This document shows positions 31,548 to 42,934 of a DNA stretch of 54,668 nt, piece after piece. Location of the stretch: NCBI GenBank assembly GCA_032718475.1, contig JAUCBJ010009013.1:1-54668 (forward strand). The letters are read 5' to 3'. The notes under the pieces were generated by a model. It ran no database searches and was not told the origin of the DNA. It saw nothing but the letters and a program-made list of their open reading frames with translations. The translations under genes were made by a program, and so were the position numbers. This stretch comes from Nemertoderma westbladi (Eukaryota; Xenacoelomorpha; Nemertodermatida; Nemertodermatidae). The stretch's first letter is position 1. The number at the start of each line of letters is the position of its first letter.

Positions 31548-32391
31548 TTAAATTATCACCTGGTAAGGGGTCTGCTAATATTATACCTTTGAGATAAATA
31601 TTATCTAAAGCACGTGTACGACCAGGTACTATAAAACGTGGAGGTAGGGAATTAACCAAAAACGCAAAGACTGTTATACGTTTCTTTTGAGTAGAAACCT
31701 CAAACATAACAATCTCATAAAGTTGTTGTTCACCTAACACATTAACACCATCGATACTAGTGTATATACGATCTACTACAGGTAAATCAAATAAAGTGGC
31801 TAATTTACTTAACATCAGAGTCCTCTGAGACCCTGTATCTAATAATGCCCGAACTTTAGAAATCGATTCATCTTTACTCCATATCGGTATATATGCTGTA
31901 GGCACAAGTGAAGAATATTTGGTGTTAAATCCAGACTTATTAGCTACCGCAGATGACACTACATTATCAGCAATATTAGAATTATCTACACTAGATGATG
32001 CTTCGCTTTGGTTATTTGCACTAGAATTGCTATTGCTTGCAACTTTATTATGTGGTTTAGGTCTATTGTTACGATCCAAATGTAATAATGTATGGTGGTT
32101 TTTATGACAAATTCCACAAACATTAGAATTAGGACAGGAAGTTCCTCTTTCATGATTGGGTCGCAAGCAATTAGTGCATAATTTTAATTCTTTAACACGG
32201 TAATATCTATTCTGAGGAGTATTATATCTATACAGGAAACACGACACTTTAAATTTATTAAATTGTGACCGCTTTCCATCTGAAGTTTGGGCGATAGGTA
32301 ATGAGGTTGCAGTACCGGTACCCATCTGATATAGCGATTTATCGTAAGGGCAATTTATCGCCTTCGGTGTCGGCAGCAAGTAGTTGCTCAA
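31453..32391 (-). pseudogene. BEL/Pao zinc knuckle, aspartyl protease and DUF1758-like region
   Basis: 312 open codons. The first part has CTNCLRPNHERGTSC and CGICHKNHHTLLH (paired knuckles). The middle is Ser/Asn-rich. It then has VRALLDTGSQRTLM (protease active site) and IIIGIDYYYEFV plus LPSGLYRV (post-protease block). A frameshift near 31500 joins it to the 31547-31188 frame with GEVIAGRIPM and a RLWDLDSIGI block before the RT. Confidence 0.85.
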
Positions 32392-32895
32392 TTTCCTGCT
32401 GTAAAGCAGTCCGTAGTGAATCTAGCTCCCAACAGGTGGCGTGGGCTGCATGGTTAATGTCGTTGCGAACTTTAGACGGTAACTTCCTGACCAAAAATGC
32501 AGCAAACACGAAACCAGCACCTTCTACATCAGCGCCCAGATGTTTCAATCCACGGAGGTGGGATTCATAGACTGCGTGGAAAGTCGTTAAATCTTCCATA
32601 CTCGCATCTGGTTCCTCTATATCAAATAGAGCGTTTAGGCTTTCTTACCATACGTTTCCTCTAATAATTTAACAGCCTCGACATAGTCTGAGTCTGTCCG
32701 ATGAAAGCCAGCGACCATTTTCGCAGCATTGCCGCTTAGCTGGCCTTCTAAATAATTGAACTTGGTGGCACTGCCAATTTCAGAACGGCAGTGCACTGCG
32801 TCACAAAAGCGGTCCCAACAATAGGGCCAGTCTAAAACGTCTCCAGAAAACGTAGGTAGTTTTAGAAAACGTAGGTAGCCACATCCTATATTCAC
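32339..32895 (-). pseudogene. BEL/Pao Gag (DUF1759-type) fragments
   Basis: Frame 32895-32635 has LKLPTFSGDVLDWPYCWDRF, ATKFNYLEGQLSG and LLEETYGKKA. Frame 32599-32339 has HLRGLKHLGADVEGAGFVFA and LPSKVRNDINH. They are adjoining parts of the BEL/Pao Gag capsid-like domain separated by a frameshift at about 32635. The N-terminal end reaches almost to the primer-binding site. Confidence 0.85.
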
Positions 32896-32906
32896 AATAG
32901 CCCTTC

Positions 32907-32924
32907 ATCCGGGTCCAGGCACCA
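32907..32924 (-). promoter_or_regulatory. tRNA primer-binding site of the minus-strand BEL/Pao element
   Basis: The plus strand reads ATCCGGGTCCAGGCACCA, the form of a mature tRNA 3' end including CCA, so the minus strand carries its 18-base complement, TGGTGCCTGGACCCGGAT. It is three bases inside the LTR edge and just before Gag, as expected. The tRNA identity is not determined. Confidence 0.8.
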
Positions 32925-32927
32925 AAA

Positions 32928-33374
32928 TGTTATGGATTGACCAAAACATGAAAATAAATAGATATATAAAATCTTATTATATTTTCCGAGAATACCGAGC
33001 CTACTTCATTTCATAAATCAGTATATCACACAACTGAAATACTAACAGAAATCAGATCTTATATTGCAGTATCTGACTAACGATACCGGTAATCACTGAA
33101 TAACTAAAAGAACTACAGTATGAAAAAGGGTCCCCTGTAAATGCAATATATTTTGCACAGCGGCAGACTATGGATCTTCAGACTACTTATTCTATGTCTC
33201 CGTAAAAGATATGGCCTATGCCGTAGTAGATGCCTACCGAGTTTAAACCTATTCGGAATGAAAATAACAAAGTTAGAGAAGATGTTAATTTTCAGATCAT
33301 ACGCCCTCTAGCGGCAGACTATGGAACTGCAGATGGCTGAATATAGGTAAGTGTAATTAGTAATCAGAGGTGTC
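32928..33374 (-). repeat. 5' LTR of the minus-strand BEL/Pao element (right edge uncertain)
   Basis: The inner edge is well placed by the primer-binding site: TGTTATGG at 32928 on the plus strand. The outer edge is inferred from a TGTCA at 33370-33374 before a G run. The word AGCGGCAGACTATGGA occurs twice inside (33159 and 33310). No partner LTR exists in the window, so length and target duplication cannot be confirmed. Confidence 0.5.
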
Positions 33375-33380
33375 ACGAGA

Positions 33381-33399
33381 GGGGGGGGGGGGGGGGGGG
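33381..33399. repeat. 19-base G run between two retroelements
   Basis: Lies between the presumed LTR edge and the 5' end of the RT-endonuclease element. Confidence 0.95.
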
Positions 33400-33429
33400 A
33401 GCGCTTGGATACAACTATTATTAATAAGC

Positions 33430-35985
33430 TGAGCCCAGCGTCCGGCCGATCAGGATCGGTGAAGTTCTGTACCGGCTCACCACGAACTGCCTCACCTCGG
33501 CCACTAAAATGGACTTTATAACTGAGTGTGGGGCGGACCAGCTCTGTGCAGGAGTGAAGGCTGGGATTGAAGGCGCGGTCCACGCGATGTCAGCGATGTT
33601 TGAGCAACCCTCCACCGAGTGTATGCTCCTCGATGACGCCGCAAATGCCTTCAACAGCCTGAGTTGTCCTGTGGCCTTGTGGAACGCGCGCGTTTACTGG
33701 AACCGGTGCTCCCGGTACCTGTATAACGCTTATAATGGCCACACAGCCCTCTACCTACAGGGGTCTAGAAAACCACTGTGGAGTAGGGAGGGCTATACGC
33801 AGGGCGACCCGGCCGCCATGCTGGGCTATGGCTGTGGGACTCTCCCCATGGTCCGCTCGCTGAGGGAAGTCGGATCACTAACGCCCTCTAGCGATCCGCC
33901 ACCCTGCAACCTGCCACTAAGACTCAGTGATCCGCCACCCGGTGACCCGCCATCCAGCGATCCGCCACCCAGAGACCCGTCGTCCAGCGTCCCGCAATCC
34001 AGCGACCAGAAACCCAGAGATCCGTCGTCAGACGACCCGCAATCCGGCGAACCGCCACCCGGAGACCCGCCACCCTGCGACCCGCCACCCGGTGACATGC
34101 CACCCTTCGACCCGCTACCGGCCACCCGCCACTTGGCGACCCACCATCCGTCGACCCACCATCCGGCGACACGCCATCCATTGACCCGCCACCCGGCGAA
34201 CCGCCACCACCCTTATGACCCGCCACTCAGACTCGGTGACCCACCACTCAGACTCGGTGATCCGCCACCTGGCGACCCGCCAACGAGGCACCTGCCACAC
34301 AGAGACCCGCCACCCTGCGACCCGCGACCCAGAGACCCACTATCCGCCAATACGCCACCCAGAGACCTGCTACCCGTCAACACGCAACCCTGCTACCCAC
34401 CACCCAGAGACCCGCCACCTGTAAGTACCACCTGCTGGCAAAAGCAGTGTTGGTACGCTGATGACGCCTCGTCAGCGGGGTCCGTCGCCGGAGTGTGGGA
34501 ATGGTGGGAGGAGCTGCGCCACTGTGGACCCCGAATTGGCTACAAACCGGAGCCCGCAAAGAGCTACCTTGTTGTAAAACCGGAGTACGCGAGGAGGGCG
34601 ATGGAGGTGTTCGGGGATTCTGGAGTCCGGATCGTATCCGGCCACCGTTTCCTCGGTGGTTACATGGGGGACTCCCAGGGACTGCGGGAGTTCATAGCGG
34701 AGAAAGTGGCGGGGTGTGTTGCGAGTATCGCCCAGGTCTCCGAGGTGGCTTAGGAGTACCTGCAGACCGCCCACACTGGTATGTCCCGCTGCATCCAGGC
34801 GGAGTGGGACTGACTACCTACTCCAGGTGGTGGAGACAAGGGACGAGGATCTGGAGCCAATCCGCCAGGAGCTGTTGCGGCGCTTCATCCCGGCCCTCTT
34901 TGGGACTTCCCCCAGATCAGTGGATGAGGAGCTCGTCCTCCTTCCTGTCCGCCATGGTGGGATCGGGATCCGGGACCCCCTGATGCGGAGGGTTCACGCG
35001 AGGGAGGCGTCGCTATCTGGGACTGCTGGGGTGGTCGAGGCACTGACGACTGGTTGTCCCCTTAACGTTGCTGACCACTCCGCCTGCCTCGCCTCCGCGT
35101 TGGCTGCGAGTCGCGTCGCCCAGGACGCCACCTATAAGGCAGCGATGGAGTCCGCCATCCAATCCGTCCCAGCCGAAAGGCGCCGTACTGTGGACTGTAC
35201 GGTGTCCCACAAGACGGGTGGGTGGCCGTCGGCGCGCCCTCCGTGGTCAATAACACTGACCTGGCCCCGGAGGTGTTCCGAGACAACCTCGTGCTGAGGT
35301 ACGGCCTCACGCCGCCCGGCCTCCCGGCGAAGTGTGAGGGGTGTGGGGAGCCATTTACGACAACCCACGCCCTGAACTGCAAGTCGGGTGGCCTGATTAT
35401 AAAGCAGCACGATGAGGTCCGGGAGGTCTTCAGGGTCCTTATCGCCTCTGCCTTTGGTGGGTCGTGTGTGCAGCGTGAAGTCACGCCAGTGCACCGGCTA
35501 CCAGGACAGAAGGGGCTGCGAGGTGGGAGGAGTTAGGGCTGATCTCCTGGCGAGGGGAGTCTGGACCGAGCAGAGGGTGGCGTCTTTCGATATTGCAATC
35601 ATAAACGCCGACGCCCCCTCATATGCTCACCGGTCCTTGGACTCTGTCCTCGAGCAGTGAGTCCGAGCCAAGAAGGTGCACTATAGCGCGGTGTGCGAGG
35701 ATAGAAGGTTCTCCTTCACCCCCCTTGTCGGAACCACCGATGGGGTGTGGTGCAAGGAGACCGATACCTTCATCAGCCACCTCGCTGAGACCCTTGTGGC
35801 TCGGCGGCAGGGGATGCGGGATCGTGGCCTAGCCTGCGTTCTCGGGGGAGTTCGGAGGCGGCTTCAGTTCGCGCTCCTCCGCTCCAACTCCTTCTGTTTG
35901 CGTGGTGGACGGCGTCCCTGGAGGGCGCTGGGCTTTGGGGATGGTGCGGGTCTGCGTGGGAATGACCTCGCAGACCATTATTAAT
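33430..35985 (+). pseudogene. 5'-truncated retroelement: RT plus restriction-like endonuclease
   Basis: Open from about 33430 (AEPSVRPIRIGEVLYR), directly after stops; the ATG at 33509 is internal. RT motif A is LLDDAANAFNSL, motif B GYTQGDPAAM, motif C CWYADDASS. Then come GHRFLGGYMG, a frameshift near 34750, QELLRRFIPALFGTS, LPVRHGGIGIRDPL, a shift near 35230, the finger CEGCGEPFTTTHALNC, and an endonuclease-like core HDEVREVFR, RADLLARGVW, ASFDIAIINADAPSY. The C terminus is FALLRSNSFCLRGG. This RT plus CCHC finger plus restriction-like endonuclease order is typical of early-branching non-LTR elements; the exact clade is not decided. GC is far above the flanks. Stops near 35536 and 35659 break the end. 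AATAAA occurs at 36192. Confidence 0.85.
33893..34420 (+). repeat. 15-bp minisatellite in frame inside the RT, encoding DPPPx repeats
   Basis: Degenerate units near GACCCGCCACCCGGC encode Asp-Pro-Pro-Pro-Gly/Arg/Cys pentapeptides (DPPPGDPP, DPPPRDP). About 175 codons lie between RT motif B and motif C, a gap normally of a few dozen residues, yet the reading frame stays open from 33509 to 34753. The array begins right after the 13-mer ACGCCCTCTAGCG, which also occurs at 33301-33313 in the neighbouring LTR. Confidence 0.9.
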
Positions 35986-38320
35986 TCACGGTGCACCATT
36001 TTTAATTGTATGTTAAATTTTATTGTCTTAATTGTTTTGTTCTGATTGGTGGTGGGATGCTGGTGCAGTTTTATATTTAATTTTGGTTTTATGGATTTGG
36101 ATATTATACTAGTTTTTCTTATATTATTATATTATATATTATTTATATTATATAATAATAATATAATATAGTAATATAATATAATATATTTAATAAACTA
36201 TAATGTAATAATAACTATAATTATAATAATTTTATCATTTATTTGTGCAATAATGATAATATAATGTTTCGTATTGTGCAGAACTAGACCTCAAGGCCTC
36301 GTTGGCGGCTCCTTAACCAACTTTTCATATTAATTCTAATTGAATATAGTAAAATTTATAGCTTGGTCATTTTCTGACCCATCCGCTCAGGCTGGGTTAT
36401 GGGGGAACTAAAATAACAAACGTAACATAAAGTACTTTAATTTATAGATTTTATTCCATAACAGGCCCTAAAGTACCGAACGCACATATGATTACATATA
36501 GGCCTAATATGATTACATAACTACTACTCACACATTCGGTACTACCCTAGCGAATAAAAGTAAAGTTAATGTAGTAAATAAATATTGTGACTAAGTTTAT
36601 ATAAATTACTTATCTTTTACCTCTATCCTTAAAAAAAGGCTCGCATATCAGGTTTGATTAAAAATTAGTTAACACTTAACAAGCGATAGCCAAGTCTGCA
36701 ATACAGTTTCAATTTTCTATCCCATCTAACGTTATTTATCGTTTAAGACAAACATCCCATCATCATAAAGGGCCCATCCCAGATAGCCCAATAACAAGGA
36801 AGCAGCCCCTAAGGGAATTTAAGACGAAATTCAAGAAGAATGAAAAAGCGAGGGTATGTATGTACCGTACAGCACACTTACTTGTACAGTATAGATAAAA
36901 ATATTATTTATGTCCTCTTGTTTTACTCATTATGCCCCTTTTATTATTTTAAATGTCCCCCTTTTTATTACTTTTTTGTAATAAAAGAGCCTTTTTACTC
37001 ATTACATCCTTTTTTTAAAAATGTACTGTACCTGTACCGGCGGTACAGTACCTTCTACTACACCGCATCAGCATAATTAATTAACTACAGTTATGTTCTC
37101 AATTAAAGTCCATTCTTCAATCTGTTCAATCTGCTCAATTTCATCAATCTGGAAATATCTTTCATGACGCCGCAGGTTTCTAGCCAACTGAGTGATTGAC
37201 AGGCGGACATGGTTGGCTCCCCAAAATAGAGCCGTTGGATTAAAAGAGATTATTGCAGGGATCAGATAATTATGGGGCAATTACAAGCAAATAAAGTACA
37301 TGTTGTAAGCATAATTATTTATAACTTTTACAAATTAAATGTTTTACTCACTGATTACATTTGGACTAGCTAATAAAGAGATCATTCCATAAATATAATT
37401 AATTATGAACAAGAGCAATTATTTTTTGTTTGAATATTATTTATAGGTAACAATTAATCTATCAAACATTCGCAGGGGCAGGGGTCTGTTTTAATATAGA
37501 TTGCAAGGGAGGGCGGGAAACAATAAGTAACAAAAAATGGCAACATAATCGATAGGGATAGACGCTTTAGTGCGAACTGCGCTGGGTGAAAATCATATTT
37601 AACCTACCTTATGTAACCGCCCCCGTCCATGCCTAACTTTACTTCCTACACTCACATCTATCTATCTATACATGCGGGTATGCGGCCCACAGAAAAGACA
37701 AGTCTTTCCTACTGTACTTATCAATTTCCTCTTGCTGCATAGACTATTGTCTAAGCAAGGGGATTATTATGATACTCGTTAACTCGTTACACAGTTTGTA
37801 CAGTCTACACGGCGATTTCTTGACATTCAATAGGTAGCCTACGTAGAATACGATGTATTAACCAGCATGGCCTGGCCATGGCATGTCCAGGCCTACTGCA
37901 CGTGGCGGCCAAACGTGGGGGGGAATTTCCTACTCCCTGCAATCCCATTAGCCCTTATCGCTACGGCCAGGCCTCTCTGGGCGAGCGGTGGTGGTTCATT
38001 GGAGCAGGTGCCTCAAGTCTATATAACGAATATGGTGGAATATAGCGATTAAACAAAGTAACACGTTCGTGGGGCCTTCGCGCAGCACGAGGCCCAGTTA
38101 TGAGATACAAATTAAAACTGAGCGACTGTATCACAAAATCAGTATTTGAGAAATTTACCCACACCACCAATCAATTAAAGAAAGGGGTACAGTACGTGTT
38201 CAGCCCTTTTAATCTGCACCCCCCCCCCCCCCCTTCCCACCCACCAATACATAACCGTGACATCTACCACCCACGGAAGGGTAGCACGAACTTATTTCCA
38301 ATCGCACGTTCAATTTGCAA
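35986..38320. other. 3' UTR of the retroelement and AT-rich DNA, no clear gene
   Basis: The first 250 bases look like a 3' UTR ending in a long AT-only tract (36110-36240). 37077-37280 on the minus strand is open and ends QIDEIEQIEQIEEWTLIENI; its last part is similar to 41126-41172 in opposite orientation. A 15-base C run is at 38219-38233. No domain is recognised. Confidence 0.45.
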
Positions 38321-38760
38321 AGCCAGGTGGTTTATAGGAATATAATAAACGCAGTACTCGTTTTCATTATAAGCCTCGTTGCGTTCGTCCTGTTTTGAAT
38401 TTAAATATATTTCTTAAACGCAGGGTAGGACGATCTTTATAATAATAATAACTAGGGATGCGATCAATGTGTGAAGCCAGGGTTTATATAATAATATAGT
38501 CAACGCAGTACTCGTCTTCTTTATAGGCCTCGTTGTGCTCGTCCTGTTTTGTATTTAAATATATTCTCTAAACGCAGACTGACGATCTTTATAACTACCA
38601 ATGCGTTCAATAGGCGCAGCCAGGTATGGTTTATAGGAATATAGTCTACGCAGTACTCGTCCATATTATATGCCTCGTTGCGCTCGTCGCTCGTCCTGTG
38701 TTGTCATATAATATTTTTCCTAAACGCAGACTGACGACCTTTATACAGTTATAACTATGC
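38321..38760 (+). repeat. Three tandem copies of a ~150-bp unit
   Basis: Starts at 38321, 38475 and 38618. Each has AGCCAGG, TTATA, ACGCAGTACTCGT, GCCTCGTTG and CTCGTCCTG, then CTAAACGCAGACTGACGA. Copies are diverged, with indels. No ORF. Confidence 0.9.
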
Positions 38761-39256
38761 GAAGTTTCGAAACTGTGCGAGTAACTGCTGATACATCTAT
38801 GTGGAGATGTGTGATACAACGCCAACGCATCGTATGCCGATGTAGTAATATGGGTAAGGAAATAATATTAAATCAATGTACACTCTTAAAGCTGCAGCGA
38901 AAAAATGTAGCTAATTTCGTAGGTTACATATAAAATAATAAAATTATTTTTAAGAACATTAATTTTACTACTTTACAAAAATTCAATTAAAAAATAACCA
39001 GACAAATACATTGTGGAATAAACTATTTCATATATAAGGCTACACAACAGCCATGCCATGGATTCTATTTATGTATTATATCTGTCATTTACCTGAGAGC
39101 AACACAACATTTATAGTAGAGTCAATAGTGGATTTAGAGAATGCTGTCTGGGCTGGAATAGCAATACTGGTTGCCCCTATTACAGTTCCTCTCTTGTTAG
39201 TCTACAACTACAACTCCCAGCCAGCTAGCTCCACACCAGCAGAGACTTGACCAAAT
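38761..39256. other. No clear gene
   Basis: 65 open codons at 39053-39250 include a hydrophobic stretch (AVWAGIAILVAPITVPLLLV) that could be a membrane segment. Nothing else supports a gene. Confidence 0.3.
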
Positions 39257-39793
39257 CATTCCCAGCAACTGGCTCCCTTACACACACATCCTTCCATCTA
39301 TGTACCAGCATGTTGGCCAATAAATGAGCAGTATTTAATGAGAATCAATTTTTTATGCTGTCTTAATTACTTTAGATCAATTAAAGACACATTTATTAAA
39401 GCAAATCACTTGAACTAATTAAAAACTATAATAGAATGGTATATGTGGATTACATCTGTATAATTTTTAAGTATAATTATTTAAATCTTATACTGTAAAA
39501 CAATTAATTTCCTTTAAAAGGCAGGTTGAAAATGGTGTTTTCACCGTAATCAACTTAATTAACTAATTAACTGCTATTATCTTAGCTTCTCGAAGGCCAC
39601 ACGGAAATTCTACTTGGAAATTTTCTAAACTTTTGCCAAACAACATGTGTACCAAGTTTGGATAGATTTCATCAAAGATTGGCCGAGTTATTAACGTTTA
39701 AAATTGAACACGACAGAACGACATAACGACAGAACGACAGGTTGATTAATGGTACCACTACGCTAAGGCTCACTCACTTCGTGGCTCGCCCCA
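39257..39793 (+). repeat. ~540-bp direct repeat, copy 1
   Basis: Runs from CATTCCCAGCAACTGGCTCC to GTGGCTCGCCCCACA. The 3' part has ACCAAGTTTGGATAGATTTC and a short tail of ACGACAGA units, a layout like the 3' end of an RTE/CR1-type LINE or a SINE. Confidence 0.9.
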
Positions 39794-39896
39794 CACAGAC
39801 TCTATAGTGTAATAGGAGGTAGGGAATGCAGGTTTCAATCTCGTTAGGTCTAGCTGGCAGCCGTGTGGCTAGTTACATACAACCCCCCTCCACTGG

Positions 39897-40434
39897 CATT
39901 CCCAGCAACTGGCTCCCTTACACACACATCCCCCATCTATGTACCAGCCAACTTGCAAGTTGGCCAATAAATGATCAGTATTTAATGAGAATCAATTTTT
40001 TATGCCGTTTTAATTACTTTAGATCAATTAAAGACACAATTATTAAAGCAAATCACTTGAACTAATTAAAAACTATAATAGAATGGCGTATGTGGATTAC
40101 ATCTGTATAATTTTTAATTATAATTATTTAAATCTTATACTGTAAAACAATTAATTTCCTTTAAAAGGCAGGTTGAAAATGGTGTTTTCACCATAATCAA
40201 CTTAATTAACTAATTAACTGCTATTATCTTAGCTTCTCGAAGGCCACACGGAAATTCTACTTGGAAAATTTCTAAACTTTTGCCAAACAACATGTGTACC
40301 AAGTTTGGATAGATTTCATCAAAGATTGGCCGAGTTATTAACGTTTAAAATTGAACACGACAGAACGACAGAACGACAGGTTGATTAATGGTACCACTAC
40401 GCTAAGGCTCACTCACTTCGTGGCTCGCCCCACA
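39897..40434 (+). repeat. ~540-bp direct repeat, copy 2
   Basis: Very similar to copy 1, with few substitutions and a shorter ACGACAGA tail. The copies are 640 bases apart start to start with 103 bases between, so the pair probably arose by local duplication. Confidence 0.9.
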
Positions 40435-41281
40435 AAGGTTTGGACGACAAGGACATAACCATTAAACAAACTGAGAAACGAATGTTAGGACATTCGGTTT
40501 CTTTAGTTTCAGAAAATTAAGAATATTGATTCTGCTTTTAAATTTTAAATTTGTTTATTTATATAAAGTGGAAAATATTTATTAGTATGACTGTAGCTTG
40601 ATTAAATTTATAAAGGCATTCCTGGCTTGACAGGACAACATATTAATTCAACTAGGCGGCAAAAGTGCGGCCCATTTCATTAGTGGCATTGTTACACAAG
40701 GCCATGCGATGTTGACTTATGGAGTTGGAGTGGAAAGGAGAAATTTGGCAATAACTTCTGCAGACGGCAGGTGTACAGAAACTGCAATTCAGAAAGTCAC
40801 CATACACCATCTGTGTTGTTACTGTGCCTGTCAATCACTCTCAAGCTCTGCGGGATTCCAATAGTAGCATGGCCTATGGATGTTTGAAGTAGCCGCCCTG
40901 CTCTTTGAGCTTAGTCTACCCGCCTAGCCGCCCTGCTCTTTATTCTTTTAGGTGTGGATAAGCCTGCCCTACTAACCCATGGCATCTCTTGCACTGAGGG
41001 ATACTTCGGCTCTACATTTTCAATCCGTTAAATCTGATCAATCTAGACAGAAAGTCTGGATTGAAGAAGTTGAAAGTAGGTTCAATTTCATCAATCTTAA
41101 CTATTATTTTTCTATGGGACTAGATTGACTGAGATTGATGGAGATTGAAGAATGGATTTTAATTGTGAACAAGACTGTAGTTTCAGAAGTTCAGTAATGA
41201 GGCCTCTTTTGGTACGACAACTATTTGATTAATATATTCATGTTATAGGCAAATAATTATTCCAACCGGACTGGATGCGGT
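40435..41281. other. No clear gene; open stretch 40636-40863
   Basis: The plus frame 40636-40863 is open without an ATG start (ILIQLGGKSAAHF, TSADGRCTETAIQKVT). The GG-containing block might be a remnant of the SGNH-like segments downstream, but this is weak. 41126-41172 resembles 37083-37150 reversed. Confidence 0.3.
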
Positions 41282-42934
41282 ATGTTGTGCCTCTTCAATG
41301 ATAATGGAAAAATAGATGCTGTAGAAGGACCGGACTCTGGGTTCCAAAAGCTAAACACATTTATCGTTAGAAACAATAGTCGTATTGATGTGAGTAGTGT
41401 GGGGTACTGTTATATTATATTTGGAATTTGTGGAGCAAATGACATTGCCACATACACCACGGTATTATACAGAGGACGTATAGGACTGCATGTGGGGGGT
41501 GACGACTGTACCATGTGACGAGTCTCTGATCCAATGGCAAAATTGCACGACACAGGACAGGGGGTGGTACCAATACCACAATTACAGTTTGCCATTGGCT
41601 CATCCTAATGACGCCTTTTACTGAACTTAATACTGACATACTTAACTTAAGCTTGTTGTTCATTTTTATATCAGCAGCCCAATATAAATAATTTAAGTCA
41701 TGTGATGTTGGTAAGTCACCATCATGCAATTGAATAAGCATTGTAAGTACAACTAGTTTATTACAATAGACTATAGTATAGGCCTAGCTACTGCATACTG
41801 CAGTTATCTTCAACTGCAGCTCAATGTTTAAAGCTCATCTATCCCATCATAGTAGACATGTACCGAACAACAAGAGTCCCACAATAAATGAAAACAAATA
41901 AGTTGGTGCCAGTTCCCAAGAAGGGCATCTAACACTCTATGGTTCTTTTCGGGGAATTTTCTGGGAACAACTGCATTGCTGCACATTTACAACCAAAATC
42001 AATTACTAATGATGACATATATATACCCAGTAACCACCCACGCTGAATTAACATGTGTCTACACCATCAATATGGTTAAAAATTTTCTATATAAATGGAA
42101 TGGCATATCATATTAACCGACAATTACCCAATCACCCCCAATCTATTGCTATACTATCATTTATTGCTATCTATACATTGCAATGTTTCAATCGGTCCAT
42201 GTTTGCAGCTGTCTGCACGTCCACGTAATCAGAATCATGGGTTCATCTCACCCAGCTATAGACTCTTCGGGTTTCTTGGCCATAATGATTGCAGTTTTGA
42301 TTGTAACTTTGGCCTGCATCCAGCAGTTGCTCGAGTTCACTTTCAGCTGTGATGAGACATTGGGAGAAGAATCCCTGTATCATTGTTATAATGTTTGGAG
42401 GCAATGATCTGTGTGTGAGAGAGACAGATTTTGTTGTCACCAAATTGAAGGCAATGATTACAGAAAATTCATCCAAGGAGGCCACCTCCGATTTATGGGC
42501 ACAAATCGTCCCGCGGTCAATGCGCCCGAAGAGAATACCTGTGGACCCCGATTTTGATTCGCGGCGTGTGGCTACAAACAGCAGGATGGCGGCGTGGCTG
42601 AGGTAATACGAATACGGTCAATCCATCTTGTGTGTGTCATTACGACTTATGATTATGTCATTCCATACACGAGATTAATATTTTTTGGTCTTCCCATGGA
42701 GTTCATCTATCGAGCTTTGTAAACAGTCAAACGGAATGCAACTTCGGGCTGTCACCATCAGTCGCGAATGTTATGTTCCAGCCGCGCGCTGGGGTAACAT
42801 TTGCGGACCACAATACCCATGAGATTATCCAACAATGGCAGAATAAACCCTGCATCACTGTTATATTATTTGGAACCGATGATTTTACTGAACTTAATAC
42901 TGACAACACTGTGTTAGATGGCATTCCTCACTGA
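41282..42934 (+). pseudogene. Decayed, duplicated SGNH-hydrolase-like segments
   Basis: Three stretches share one pattern. 42183-42352 has VIRIMGSSHPAID (block I, Gly-x-Ser) and CNFGLHPAVARVHFQ. 42349-42606 continues NPCIIVIMFGGNDLCVRE (block with Gly-Gly-Asn-Asp) and DLWAQIVPRSMRPKR. 42700-42934 repeats CNFGLSPSVANVMFQ, NTHEIIQQWQNKPCITVILF and GTDDF. 41370-41450 has GYCYIIFGICGANDI. The order Ser block, then hydrophobic strand plus GGND, is that of SGNH/GDSL hydrolases, and similar domains are found in some retroelements such as Ngaro and CR1. All copies are broken by stops and frameshifts. Confidence 0.5.

Larger units (their letters stand above)
28268..33374 (-). mobile_element. BEL/Pao LTR retrotransposon, minus strand, 3'-truncated and decayed
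   Basis: Order on the minus strand: LTR (about 33374-32928), primer-binding site (32924-32907), Gag (32895-32339), zinc knuckle and protease (32391-31453), linker (31547-31188), RT (31160-30181), RNase H (30131-29364) and integrase (29327 to about 28268). This Gag-PR-RT-RH-IN order with DUF1759/DUF1758-like blocks is that of BEL/Pao. The 3' LTR is missing and homology ends inside the integrase C-terminal part. Several frameshifts and stops break it. The Gag differs in sequence from the plus-strand element, so they are different families rather than two copies of one. Confidence 0.9.

Noticed and set aside
33826-34300. Gly- or Val/Arg-rich ORFs on the other frames of the DPPPG array
   Set aside because: A 15-bp repeat keeps all six frames open. 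Only the plus frame joins RT motifs on both sides.
34415-34455. Splice donor GTAAGTACC and a 31-base intron before RT motif C
   Set aside because: Too short for an intron, and the frame reads through without it into CWYADD.
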